64,000 nucleotides of DNA from Vibrio atypicus (GTDB lineage Bacteria; Pseudomonadota; Gammaproteobacteria; Enterobacterales; Vibrionaceae), in NCBI RefSeq assembly GCF_009811315.1, contig NZ_BLID01000003.1:434001-498000 (forward strand). Direction: 5' to 3'. Shown here one piece after another: positions 17,821-25,610 of the stretch (positions are counted from its first letter, which is position 1; every line of letters begins with the position of its first letter). The position numbers and the translations under genes were made by a program. The notes under the pieces were generated by a model. The model had not been told where the DNA came from. It saw only the letters and a list, made by a program, of their open reading frames with translations, and did not search any database.

Positions 17821-19662
17821 TTAAACCCTTACATCACGACGGCTGTCGCGTCCCCAAACCAAGTTAATAATAGCGCGAGAGGCAAAGACGCCACTGAACA
17901 TACTGGTCATAAGACCAAGACCTAGAGTCAATGCAAAACCCTGAATAGGACCATTACCAATTGAATAAAGCACGACAGCCGTAATCATAGTTGTAATGTT
18001 TGCATCAAGAATGGTGCTTAGCGCGCTACCAAAACCCAAGTCAATTGACTGAGCAAAGGTACGCCCCTCTGCCAACTTGTCCTTAATACGCTCAAAAATC
18101 AGAACGTTAGTATCCACCGCCATACCGACAGTCAATACCAAACCTGCGATACCAGGAAGCGTGAGAACAGCGCCCGGTAGTAAAGCAATTAGACCCAAAA
18201 GACTGATCATGTTGACGATAAGGGCAACGTTAGCTACCCAACCTAAACGGCGGTACCACAATGCCATGAAGGTTAGTGTCATCGCCAAACCTAGAGCTAA
18301 AGCGGCGAAACCATTTTGAATGTTTTCAGCACCTAGTGACGCACCAATAGTACGCTCTTCAACAATCGTTACTGGCGCAGTTAATGAACCCGCGCGAAGT
18401 AACAAGGCAAGGTTTTGTGCGTCTTCCATTGAACCAGCGCCAGTAATTCGGAATTGGCTGCCTAGTTGTGATTGGATAGTCGCTACACTAATTACACGTT
18501 CGCTACGTTCAGTTTCACCTTTCGCATTGGTTGTGTATTCGCTGTATACCGTCGCCATTGGCTTGCCGATGTGCTTACCAGAGAAATCGCTCATGATCTT
18601 ACCACCTGCATGATCAAGAGAGATATTCACCTCAGAGAAGCCCATATTATCGATACCTGCACGAGCGTTAACGATATGTTCACCCGTTAGTACCGCGCGT
18701 TTAGCAAGAACAACATCACGACCGTCATTGTCTTTAAGAACAATATCTCCGTAGCCAACCCCTTCAGAAGGAGACTTTGCTTCGTGGAATGCTAGGGTCG
18801 CCGTCGCACCAATCACGTTTTTCGCTTGAGATGGATCTTGAACACCAGGCAATTCGATTCGAATACTGTGCTCACCTTGACGTTGAACCAAGGCTTCCGT
18901 GATACCTAACTCTTCGATTCGGTCACGCATGATCTTCAAGTTTTGAGAAATGGTTACCGTCTGGAACTCAGTCTTGTTCTGCTGTGTTGGCTTAACTGCA
19001 AGGTAATCTGAGTGATGTTTCACTTCCCAACCTGGGTAGTTCTGGCTGATGTAAGACGCAGCTTTATTCAATGCATCTTCAGATTGACTCTTCACATCAA
19101 AGCCATCAACACCGACTTGAGAGAACTTCACACCACGAATGCGCTCTTGGCGAAGCATGTCACGCATTTCATCTACAAGCGTATTACGTTGTTCTTCAAA
19201 CGCTTTATCGATATCAACGTTTAGTAGGAATTGCACCCCGCCACGTAAATCCAAACCTAATTTAATTGGGCTGAAACCCATTTCACCAAGCCATTTAGGT
19301 GCGACCGAAACGTAAGAAAAGGTAATCGTATCTTCTTTTCCTACCAACTTGTTGAGCACTTCACGCGCATGTGTTTGTTGACTTTCATCTTCGAACACCA
19401 ATGTCGTTGCATTACCTTGCTGAGTAATCTCGCTTGCTTGGATGTTGTTTTGATCGAGGTAACGGTTTAGCTCAACTGGATTATTAAGTACTGAACCAAA
19501 TTGTGACGTTGTCACCTGAATAGACGGTTGTTCGCCATACCATGTTGGGATTGCACTGAGTGCTAGCATCACAACTGTGACGATAAGCACGACATATTTC
19601 CAAGCAGAATAATGGTTCATTAATCTTGCTTTATTTGCCTTAGTGGCTAGATTTCGCTTCAT
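17821..19662 (-). CDS. secD: Protein translocase subunit SecD (second copy, SecD2 type)
   Basis: A 613-residue partner of SecF. TM1 near residues 22-40 is followed by a long periplasmic P1 region and then five membrane segments; the motifs KLGLDLRGGVQFLL, GITEALVQRQGE, the P1-head region and GMAVDTNVLIFERI are all present. The annotated ATG has no good ribosome site close by: GAGGAG lies 24 bases upstream inside a stem-loop. An internal ATG at 19620 (M-N-H-Y-S-A-W-K-Y) aligns with the E. coli SecD start and is an alternative. In V. alginolyticus this copy is induced when VemP export or Na+ falls, and the same arrangement is seen here. Confidence 0.93.
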   Translation of the reverse strand: MKRNLATKANKARLMNHYSAWKYVVLIVTVVMLALSAIPTWYGEQPSIQVTTSQFGSVLNNPVELNRYLDQNNIQASEITQQGNATTLVFEDESQQTHAREVLNKLVGKEDTITFSYVSVAPKWLGEMGFSPIKLGLDLRGGVQFLLNVDIDKAFEEQRNTLVDEMRDMLRQERIRGVKFSQVGVDGFDVKSQSEDALNKAASYISQNYPGWEVKHHSDYLAVKPTQQNKTEFQTVTISQNLKIMRDRIEELGITEALVQRQGEHSIRIELPGVQDPSQAKNVIGATATLAFHEAKSPSEGVGYGDIVLKDNDGRDVVLAKRAVLTGEHIVNARAGIDNMGFSEVNISLDHAGGKIMSDFSGKHIGKPMATVYSEYTTNAKGETERSERVISVATIQSQLGSQFRITGAGSMEDAQNLALLLRAGSLTAPVTIVEERTIGASLGAENIQNGFAALALGLAMTLTFMALWYRRLGWVANVALIVNMISLLGLIALLPGAVLTLPGIAGLVLTVGMAVDTNVLIFERIKDKLAEGRTFAQSIDLGFGSALSTILDANITTMITAVVLYSIGNGPIQGFALTLGLGLMTSMFSGVFASRAIINLVWGRDSRRDVRV

Positions 19663-19682
19663 ATAATTTTCTTAGAATGCAC
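19659..19682 (-). other. Possible 7-codon leader ORF overlapping the secD start
   Basis: A GTG begins four bases after the exposed part of GAGGAG and opens a frame of seven codons whose TGA overlaps the secD ATG (ATGA). It is the only start codon properly spaced from that Shine-Dalgarno sequence, so it could couple ribosomes into secD. It may equally be a chance frame. Confidence 0.3.
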
Positions 19683-19684
19683 TT

Positions 19685-19712
19685 GTCTCCTCAACATCAG
19701 CATTGAGTCGAC
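19685..19712 (-). promoter_or_regulatory. Stem-loop masking the Shine-Dalgarno sequence upstream of secD
   Basis: Read on the minus strand, GTC-GA-CTCAA pairs with TTGAG-GA-GAC around an 8-base loop, with a tandem G-A mismatch in the middle. The 3' arm contains the GAGGAG Shine-Dalgarno sequence. Work on V. alginolyticus showed that a ribosome stalled on vemP unfolds a stem-loop in this position and frees translation of secD2. Here the arm positions and the anti-SD function are read directly from the sequence; the switching is inferred from that precedent. Confidence 0.72.
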
Positions 19713-19845
19713 GAAATAGATGTAATGAAAGCCAATAGCTCATATACCAACGTGGTGAAACACCAACATCAGCGAATAAGTCATTAGTTTGTAGCGGTAG
19801 TTATCGCCCGAAATTCAATGATGAATACCAGCGATAGTGATGGGA

Positions 19846-20322
19846 TTATGCGAATTGGCTATTCAACGCGACATAAAGTGCGTTGCTTTCTTTCCAGCCA
19901 GAGATTCTATGATTTGAGGTAAATGATCGATCAGCCCAGTAAGCTTGAGCTAATAAAGGGTGGCAATATAATTTGTAAGGTGGAACCTGGCTGGAACTAA
20001 CAGTATCACTTCCAAGCTCATTTAGATCCCCATCTTCAATATGACGACCTGCCATACCCCAGCGACTTAAGTTAATAATCGCTATAACATCTGAATCGCT
20101 TTCAGTTTGGGATACTGGCTGTGAGGTTGATTGTTGTTCGTTCCGGACTTCGTCAAATATTGCTTGAGAATCAGCTTTTGATAACGAAGCGACTTGTGGA
20201 CCTGAACGCTCTAGACGCGAGCTGATATCACCTTCAATTTGGGCAAAATACGCCACCGCCTGCGCTGGTAAAACCATCGCAAGTAGAGCAAGCCAAAGAA
20301 GTTTTATCACGCGCTGAATCAT
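19846..20322 (-). CDS. vemP: VemP, export-monitoring arrest peptide
   Basis: A 158-residue secreted regulatory nascent chain that stalls its own ribosome unless it is pulled by active Sec export. The N-terminus is a signal sequence (MIQRV, a leucine-rich core and AQA). The C-terminus carries the arrest segment beginning NHRISGWKE, with Trp143 and, three residues from the end, Gln156, the positions reported for the V. alginolyticus arrest. The gene sits directly upstream of secD-secF in the same direction, with 183 bases of leader between them. I know of no other family with this ending. Length and arrest position match the described protein nearly exactly. Confidence 0.93.
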   Translation of the reverse strand: MIQRVIKLLWLALLAMVLPAQAVAYFAQIEGDISSRLERSGPQVASLSKADSQAIFDEVRNEQQSTSQPVSQTESDSDVIAIINLSRWGMAGRHIEDGDLNELGSDTVSSSQVPPYKLYCHPLLAQAYWADRSFTSNHRISGWKESNALYVALNSQFA

Positions 20323-20429
20323 TCACGTAACCAATTATAAAAGACAGGCTGATAGTAGGCCTTCCTTCGCCTACGCACAACTAAAATATTCTAAAAATTA
20401 AGCTTTCAGTTTTGGTTGTTCATAAAGTG

Positions 20430-21101
20430 CTAGCGATAGAAAATTTCGCCTGTTTCTACATCCAAATAAATCTTGTTGGCTTGTTTGATTCCACCACAAT
20501 AGACGAAATAGACATAGCGCGGTTTAAAAGTGATAGAGCGCATCCAACCGCTAGTTTCTTCGAAATCTTCGGGTACGCAGGTTTTATCTTTAAGTAACTG
20601 ATCAGTCTTTTTAACAAACATTTCGAAATGCTGTTTAAAGTCATCAGACTTCTCAATATAGCTACTTACGGTTTCTGTTCGCTCATCTTTTGTAATAGTC
20701 GGTGCAACTTCCAATAGTGCTTCCATTGGCACCCACTCTGCGACTTCCTGCCCACCATCTTCATAAACATAATATGGCGATATTCTCCCCCACCCATCTT
20801 TCTTTTCTAGTACGTGCAGCTTGTCGCCTCGGTAAACAACACTCTCAACAAATGCATCGTAATCAGGAGATTCACGAACGCCTAGCTTATCGGGGCTTAC
20901 GTAATAATCCGTAACGGGTGGCTTAGGCGGCGCTTGTTCTTCCTCTTCTTCTACCATAGCGATAGGCTCGACTTTTTCTTGCTCAGCCATCAGTTTGGCG
21001 AGCTCAGCATCTTGTTGAGGCTTATAGTAAAAGATGTAATACCCACCACCAGCACAGGCAACACCAAGTAACAATAAGACAGCCATGATTATCTTTTTCA
21101 T
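20430..21101 (-). CDS. Membrane-anchored SH3-like domain protein, function unknown
   Basis: A 223-residue protein with an N-terminal anchor (residues 4-25, no lipobox) followed by a charged Glu-rich and proline-rich linker (about 45-62). Residues about 65-130 look like a bacterial SH3 (SH3_3) domain: Y-V-NVRES-type start (KLGVRESP), RGDKLHVLEKKDGWGRISP and EWVPMEAL. The remaining part has two cysteines (C at KTCVPEDF and YFVYCGG) that could form a periplasmic disulfide. SH3-like domains often bind cell wall or modulate envelope enzymes. It lies upstream of vemP on the same strand and divergent from another unknown envelope gene. Confidence 0.65.
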   Translation of the reverse strand: MKKIIMAVLLLLGVACAGGGYYIFYYKPQQDAELAKLMAEQEKVEPIAMVEEEEEQAPPKPPVTDYYVSPDKLGVRESPDYDAFVESVVYRGDKLHVLEKKDGWGRISPYYVYEDGGQEVAEWVPMEALLEVAPTITKDERTETVSSYIEKSDDFKQHFEMFVKKTDQLLKDKTCVPEDFEETSGWMRSITFKPRYVYFVYCGGIKQANKIYLDVETGEIFYR

Positions 21102-21171
21102 ATTGGAATTGAATCTTTCCTATACTTATGTGGTTTGGGACGATGACATTCAGACCAGTAAAAGAACCAGT

Positions 21172-21723
21172 ATGAAATGGCATAGGGTTATTAATACTAT
21201 AGCGGCAGCTTGCCTTTGCACTTTACCTTTTCCTAGTAATGGTGCTCACTGTGATGCTCAAACTTGGAATGACACCCTCAAATTACAGCAGCAAGCTGAC
21301 CAAATATATAACTATCACGCCCAGCGCTTTAACCAACTCCTGCAACATCACTCCCTCCAACCACTGTTGCATCAAGAGTTTTCACGTTCCGAGCTTGCCA
21401 CCCTATGGAAAAATGGCCAACACGCCTCCAAACAGAGAATGGAAATGCAGATTGAGGCGTCTCAGCATATCGTCCAATCTATTAATGAAGAACTCAAATC
21501 TATTCATCAATTAAATGCCGAAGTGATAGACCTTAGTGAGATTTGGCAGCATATTAGCCAACACTGTCAAGCGGATAAACTGACTACAAACGTCGTCGCC
21601 AGTTATCGTTACTATCAAAGTAACTTAGAGCTCACGAGAAATATTTATGAGTTACTGAACAAACTCAAGCTTGTCCAACAGAGCTATCAAACTGAAATCA
21701 ATACCTTGCTAAAAGCACAGTAG
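21172..21723 (+). CDS. Putative periplasmic helical protein, unknown
   Basis: A 183-residue protein with a signal peptide (KWHR basic end, an AAACLCTLPF core, cleavage near NGA) and a mature part made almost entirely of Gln- and Leu-rich amphipathic helices, with two cysteines (near residues 28 and 129) that could pair. I recognise no family. The start at 21172 is preferred because it begins the signal peptide; the longer frame from 21085 runs back over the divergent gene's promoter. Only about 70 bases separate it from the SH3-like gene transcribed the other way. Confidence 0.6.
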   Translation: MKWHRVINTIAAACLCTLPFPSNGAHCDAQTWNDTLKLQQQADQIYNYHAQRFNQLLQHHSLQPLLHQEFSRSELATLWKNGQHASKQRMEMQIEASQHIVQSINEELKSIHQLNAEVIDLSEIWQHISQHCQADKLTTNVVASYRYYQSNLELTRNIYELLNKLKLVQQSYQTEINTLLKAQ

Positions 21724-21825
21724 TACAAATTTTCACTACTCGCGGCTGCAATCTATTGTTCAACGCCCAATTTTTCTTTTTTAAAACCTTGTATTAACAA
21801 TGAGATATCTTCAAATACAAATAAT

Positions 21826-21866
21826 GCTATTAATTATCATTTACACAAGTATTAATAATCATTACC
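21826..21866 (+). promoter_or_regulatory. Two Fur-like sites upstream of the GGDEF-EAL gene
   Basis: Two overlapping-spaced matches to the 19-base Fur consensus (GATAATGATAATCATTATC): 13 of 19 at 21826-21844 and 14 of 19 at 21848-21866. Counts were made by eye. They are weaker than the boxes in the siderophore locus. Confidence 0.4.
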
Positions 21867-21898
21867 ATTTATGAAAGGTTACTAACTTATACGATGTT

Positions 21899-24226
21899 TT
21901 GAAGCTTTCTCTTTCACTTAAACACGTTGGGCTTATCTGGCTCACTGGGCTTACACTTGCCGCAGCAAGTGTCTTCACCGTATTCTCTTATGAATCTAAG
22001 CAAATGGATGATTTGCTTGAACGACAGCTCGACACTAAGCTCCAATCACTAAATCAAACTTTGAGTAGTATCCAGAGTTTGATGCACGCGACACGCGCTT
22101 TTTTAGAATTTGGTAACGCACCTTCACAAAAGCAGTTCGAGCAGTTTCTTCATAATCGTACTGGCTTACAAAGCGGTATTCGTTCCATTGTCTGGGCTCC
22201 CCTTACGCCTAACAACCAAGTTGCCCGACTTGAACAATTAGCCGAAGAAAACGGATTTTTGGGATATACGGTTTCTCCCGAAAGCATTGAACTGCAAGGC
22301 CTACCCGACTACTTGCAAAATGCGACATTACCAGTCTTTTATATCTCTTCTACTTTCGAAATGAGTGATGAGCTTGGATTTAGAATTGAAAGCCAACCTG
22401 AAAATATATTTGCCCTTCAAACAGCCTTAAGTTCGGGGGGATTTGGCATCGCACATTTTGAGCAAGAACAACAATTAGGCGTAAAACTCTTTTTACCGAC
22501 CTATGGAACGGGTGACAATCCCAATGGATTCTTGATTGCACATATTGTTCTACATGAACTACTTGGTGTCGCTTGGCAGGCCGAGATAAACTCAACTGAG
22601 CGAGGAATCAGTGTTTATTCCATTCCAGCCGATCGCATTCTTTTCCAATCTCACATCAACACACATTTAAGTAATGAAAAGCTATCCGAGACGATTAACA
22701 CCTTGGAACGGCAAGTCGATATTCCTTTGTTTAATCAAAACTGGATTTTTACAATATCTACGGTTGATCGCACTGGCAGTATCACTCTCTACGGTGCGGT
22801 ATTGGTCTTCTTAATCTTATTATTAACAAGCAGCGCAACACTGACAGCCAATTTCTATAGCGGTCGATTAGAGGTTTCAGACCAAGTCATCAAAGAAAAA
22901 ACCAAAACCTTAGCGATTCAAGCAATCCAAGACAGCTTAACTGGTCTTTATAATCGCACCGCTTTGAGTCAAGAAGTAGAAACTCGACTATCGTTGCTGT
23001 CGAGGGGAGAAAGCCAAGGGTTTGCGATTCTATTTATCGATCTCGACCGGTTTAAGATGATCAACGATTCCATGGGACACCTCGTCGGAGATCGGTTATT
23101 ACAACTTGTTGCGGTCCGTTTAAAGTCCAACTGTCGAAACAATGACATTAGCTTTCGATTTGGTGGTGATGAATTCGTGATCTGCCTGCCTGAATTAGTC
23201 ACCCAATCTTCATTGAGTATTATCTGTAAACGTTACGCTCAGCTTCTTAGCCAGCCCTATATCTTAAATGGCCAATCTTGCCATATTGGCGCCAGTATCG
23301 GTATTTCAGTGGTCACCGACCGCAACCGCTCGTTAACTGAAATTTTACGAGAGGCCGACACTGCTATGTACCAAGCGAAAAATTCGAGTTGCGACAAGGT
23401 AGTATTTTTTCACGAGGCAATGTTTAAGCAGGCCAAGCAGAGATTCACCTTAGAGCAGGAATTGACGAGCGCCCTTGCACTCAAGCAACTCTCTTTGGTT
23501 TATCAACCAATCTACGAAACTCAAACCGATCAAGTGAGTGGATTCGAGTCGTTACTGCGCTGGAACCACCCTAAATTTGGTGTTATCTCCCCCCAAGACT
23601 TTATCCCTATCGCAGAGGAGACTGGACAAATCATTACGATTGGCGATTGGATTGCCGCTGAATGTTGTAAGACTCTTCAACGTTTGTGGCATGACCCAAA
23701 CATTAAAAACATGCCAAGAATCAACATCAACGTATCGGCCAAACAGTTCGAATCAGAGCATATCTACCATACCTTAAGTCGGTTGTTGCAGCAGTGCGAC
23801 TTCCCCCCACACTTCATTGGCGTCGAGATCACTGAATCCATGCTATTGAGCGATGAATGCAGCGCCCAGCAATTATCGCGAATTAAAGATTTAGGCGTTG
23901 TTATCTACTTGGATGACTTTGGAACCGGCTATTCTTCACTCTCCGTCCTCAATGACTACCCGGTAGATATAATCAAAGTAGATAGAAGCTTTGTTAGCCG
24001 TATTGCACTTGGGCAAAGCAACGCAGACAGCTTATGCCAAGCGATTATTAACATGGCTCATACCATAGAGTTAAAAGTCGTCGCAGAAGGCGTCGAAACA
24101 CCGCAGCAACTTGCTATTCTGACTCAATATAACTGCCATTATGTTCAAGGTTTTTTAAAATCTAAACCCCTACCAATTTGCCAGATTGAATCTGTACTTA
24201 ATCAACAACAAATCGAATCGGCATAA
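21899..24226 (+). CDS. CHASE-like sensor with GGDEF and EAL domains
   Basis: A 775-residue inner-membrane c-di-GMP enzyme. TM1 (about 9-28) and TM2 (about 290-315) enclose a periplasmic CHASE-like sensor region with the RTGLQSGIRSIVWAP segment. The GGDEF domain (about 335-500) has an intact GGDEF in RFGGDEFVI. The EAL domain (about 515-765) reads ESLLRW in place of EALLRW but retains the DDFGTGYSSLSVL loop and the VAEGVET segment, so phosphodiesterase activity is plausible. The start is a TTG at 21899 because no ATG keeps TM1; ATG-TTT-TGA overlaps it immediately upstream. Which activity dominates cannot be told. Confidence 0.88.
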   Translation: MKLSLSLKHVGLIWLTGLTLAAASVFTVFSYESKQMDDLLERQLDTKLQSLNQTLSSIQSLMHATRAFLEFGNAPSQKQFEQFLHNRTGLQSGIRSIVWAPLTPNNQVARLEQLAEENGFLGYTVSPESIELQGLPDYLQNATLPVFYISSTFEMSDELGFRIESQPENIFALQTALSSGGFGIAHFEQEQQLGVKLFLPTYGTGDNPNGFLIAHIVLHELLGVAWQAEINSTERGISVYSIPADRILFQSHINTHLSNEKLSETINTLERQVDIPLFNQNWIFTISTVDRTGSITLYGAVLVFLILLLTSSATLTANFYSGRLEVSDQVIKEKTKTLAIQAIQDSLTGLYNRTALSQEVETRLSLLSRGESQGFAILFIDLDRFKMINDSMGHLVGDRLLQLVAVRLKSNCRNNDISFRFGGDEFVICLPELVTQSSLSIICKRYAQLLSQPYILNGQSCHIGASIGISVVTDRNRSLTEILREADTAMYQAKNSSCDKVVFFHEAMFKQAKQRFTLEQELTSALALKQLSLVYQPIYETQTDQVSGFESLLRWNHPKFGVISPQDFIPIAEETGQIITIGDWIAAECCKTLQRLWHDPNIKNMPRININVSAKQFESEHIYHTLSRLLQQCDFPPHFIGVEITESMLLSDECSAQQLSRIKDLGVVIYLDDFGTGYSSLSVLNDYPVDIIKVDRSFVSRIALGQSNADSLCQAIINMAHTIELKVVAEGVETPQQLAILTQYNCHYVQGFLKSKPLPICQIESVLNQQQIESA

Positions 24227-24251
24227 AAAAGCCTGGCAATGAGTGCCAGGC
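24225..24251 (-). terminator. Terminator of phhA-phhB
   Basis: AGCCTGGCA pairs with TGCCAGGCT; on the minus strand a run of six T's follows. Confidence 0.85.
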
Positions 24252-24272
24252 TATAGTTCTTGTGCTTTAACG

Positions 24273-24602
24273 CTATGTTAAGCGGTCACATTTTGACGCG
24301 CAGATAAAGTCATTTTGGTGTAATCCCTTGATAGAGTGACTCCACCAAGTCACGGTGACTTTCCCCCACTCGAGTAAAATCGATGGGTGATGAAACTCCT
24401 CTTCTGCGAGCTCTGAGATTTTATTTGCAAATGCCCACGCTAGTTTATAGTTTTTGAACGTGTAAACCTTCTCAAGTTGCGGAATTCCATCGCGGTCTAA
24501 CATTTGCCAACCGTCTAGCTCAGTTAACAGTAATCGTCTCTCTTCAGCACCTAACGCTACCGCACTACTCGTGCACGATTCACAACGTAATTCATCAAGC
24601 AT
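24273..24602 (-). CDS. phhB: Pterin-4a-carbinolamine dehydratase
   Basis: A 109-residue enzyme that dehydrates 4a-hydroxytetrahydropterin formed by phenylalanine hydroxylase, recycling the pterin cofactor. The conserved histidine pair and tryptophans are visible in EEFHHPSILLEWGKVTVTWWSH, followed by the closing GLHQNDF motif. Its ATG overlaps the end of phhA by 8 bases, implying translational coupling. A preceding AAGGAAGTG gives the ribosome site inside phhA. Confidence 0.95.
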   Translation of the reverse strand: MLDELRCESCTSSAVALGAEERRLLLTELDGWQMLDRDGIPQLEKVYTFKNYKLAWAFANKISELAEEEFHHPSILLEWGKVTVTWWSHSIKGLHQNDFICASKCDRLT

Positions 24603-25386
24603 GTGTCACTTCCTTTGGTTCAAATAATGGGGGTAATAATCCGGCTTTCATTGCCTGTTGCACATGGAACATTAAGTCCATTTTACTTAGCTTGTATAAC
24701 TGTTCGATGCCACCAAGGACAAAATACTCAGGCTGCATAATATCGATTCGGTAAGGCGTTCTTAGAACAGTGTGGATGTCAAAATCGGCTCGAAGTGGTC
24801 GCTCGTCTTCTAAAGCGTAAATTGTTTCGCCAGGGGAAGAAAGAATGCCACCACCATATATTTTCAACTGATCATTTTCTTTTACTAAGCCGAACTCAAC
24901 CGTAAACCAGTAAAGGCGAGCCAAGTAAACGCGCTCCTTACTCGTTGCATTCACTCCCAACTGACCATAAATATGCGTAAACTCAGCAAACTTAGGATCA
25001 GTGAGCATTGCGCAATGACCAAAAATTTCATGGAAGAAATCAGGCTCCTGCAGATAATCAAACTCATCTCGACTGCGCAAAAAAGTCGCAACAGGGAATT
25101 TCTTGTTCGCTAGTAAATTGAAAAAGCGATCGAAGTTAATCAACGCCGGTACTGGCTCCACTTGCCACCCAGTTTCCCTAAGCAGTACAGCGTTAATTTC
25201 GGGCAGTTGTGGGACACGATCGACAGGCAAATCTAGCAGCGCCAAACCCTTGAGATATTCCTTGCAAGCGCACTTATCAATGAGTCCCAATTGGCGAGAT
25301 ACAAGCTCGTGCCAGATACTATCTTCCTCAGAGCTCCAGTCTACAAATCCTTTGTCATTCACAGGGTTAGATACATACTGACTCAT
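24595..25386 (-). CDS. phhA: Phenylalanine 4-monooxygenase
   Basis: A 263-residue non-haem iron, pterin-dependent hydroxylase that converts phenylalanine to tyrosine. The catalytic domain contains the iron ligands in PDFFHEIFGHCAML (two histidines) and a glutamate in the WFTVEFGL segment, in the usual bacterial single-domain size. I start at M-S-Q-Y-V because TTAAAGGAAATAGCAATG is an ideal ribosome site; the longer 283-residue frame has none. It leads the phhA-phhB operon and faces an acetoacetyl-CoA synthetase gene, consistent with tyrosine degradation that ends in acetoacetate. Confidence 0.95.
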   Translation of the reverse strand: MSQYVSNPVNDKGFVDWSSEEDSIWHELVSRQLGLIDKCACKEYLKGLALLDLPVDRVPQLPEINAVLLRETGWQVEPVPALINFDRFFNLLANKKFPVATFLRSRDEFDYLQEPDFFHEIFGHCAMLTDPKFAEFTHIYGQLGVNATSKERVYLARLYWFTVEFGLVKENDQLKIYGGGILSSPGETIYALEDERPLRADFDIHTVLRTPYRIDIMQPEYFVLGGIEQLYKLSKMDLMFHVQQAMKAGLLPPLFEPKEVTHA

Positions 25387-25476
25387 TGCTATTTCCTTTA
25401 ACAATTTAGTTACATTAAGCCTATCGCGAGGAAAGTTTGCTGACAATTTAACCCGCCATATCGGACACTTACCGCG

Positions 25477-25494
25477 CGTAACAAAAATTTTACA
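25477..25494. promoter_or_regulatory. TyrR-box-like site between phhA and the acetoacetyl-CoA synthetase gene
   Basis: CGTAAC-N6-TTTACA resembles the TyrR/PhhR box TGTAAA-N6-TTTACA: one half is exact and the other matches 4 of 6. It lies about 90 bases before phhA. Binding is an inference. Confidence 0.35.
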
Positions 25495-25610
25495 TTTGAC
25501 ATTTTTTTGCTTATTTTTCAGAGAGCTGATTATGGCCAGATGTTTGACTTTGACTATTTTTCCATCAAAACTTAACTTACAAACAAGGAAACAAAATCGA
25601 CGAGGATGTC

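Noticed and set aside
16916-19662. Housekeeping secDF operon
   Set aside because: yajC/tgt/queA are absent and vemP precedes it, so this is the second, inducible copy.
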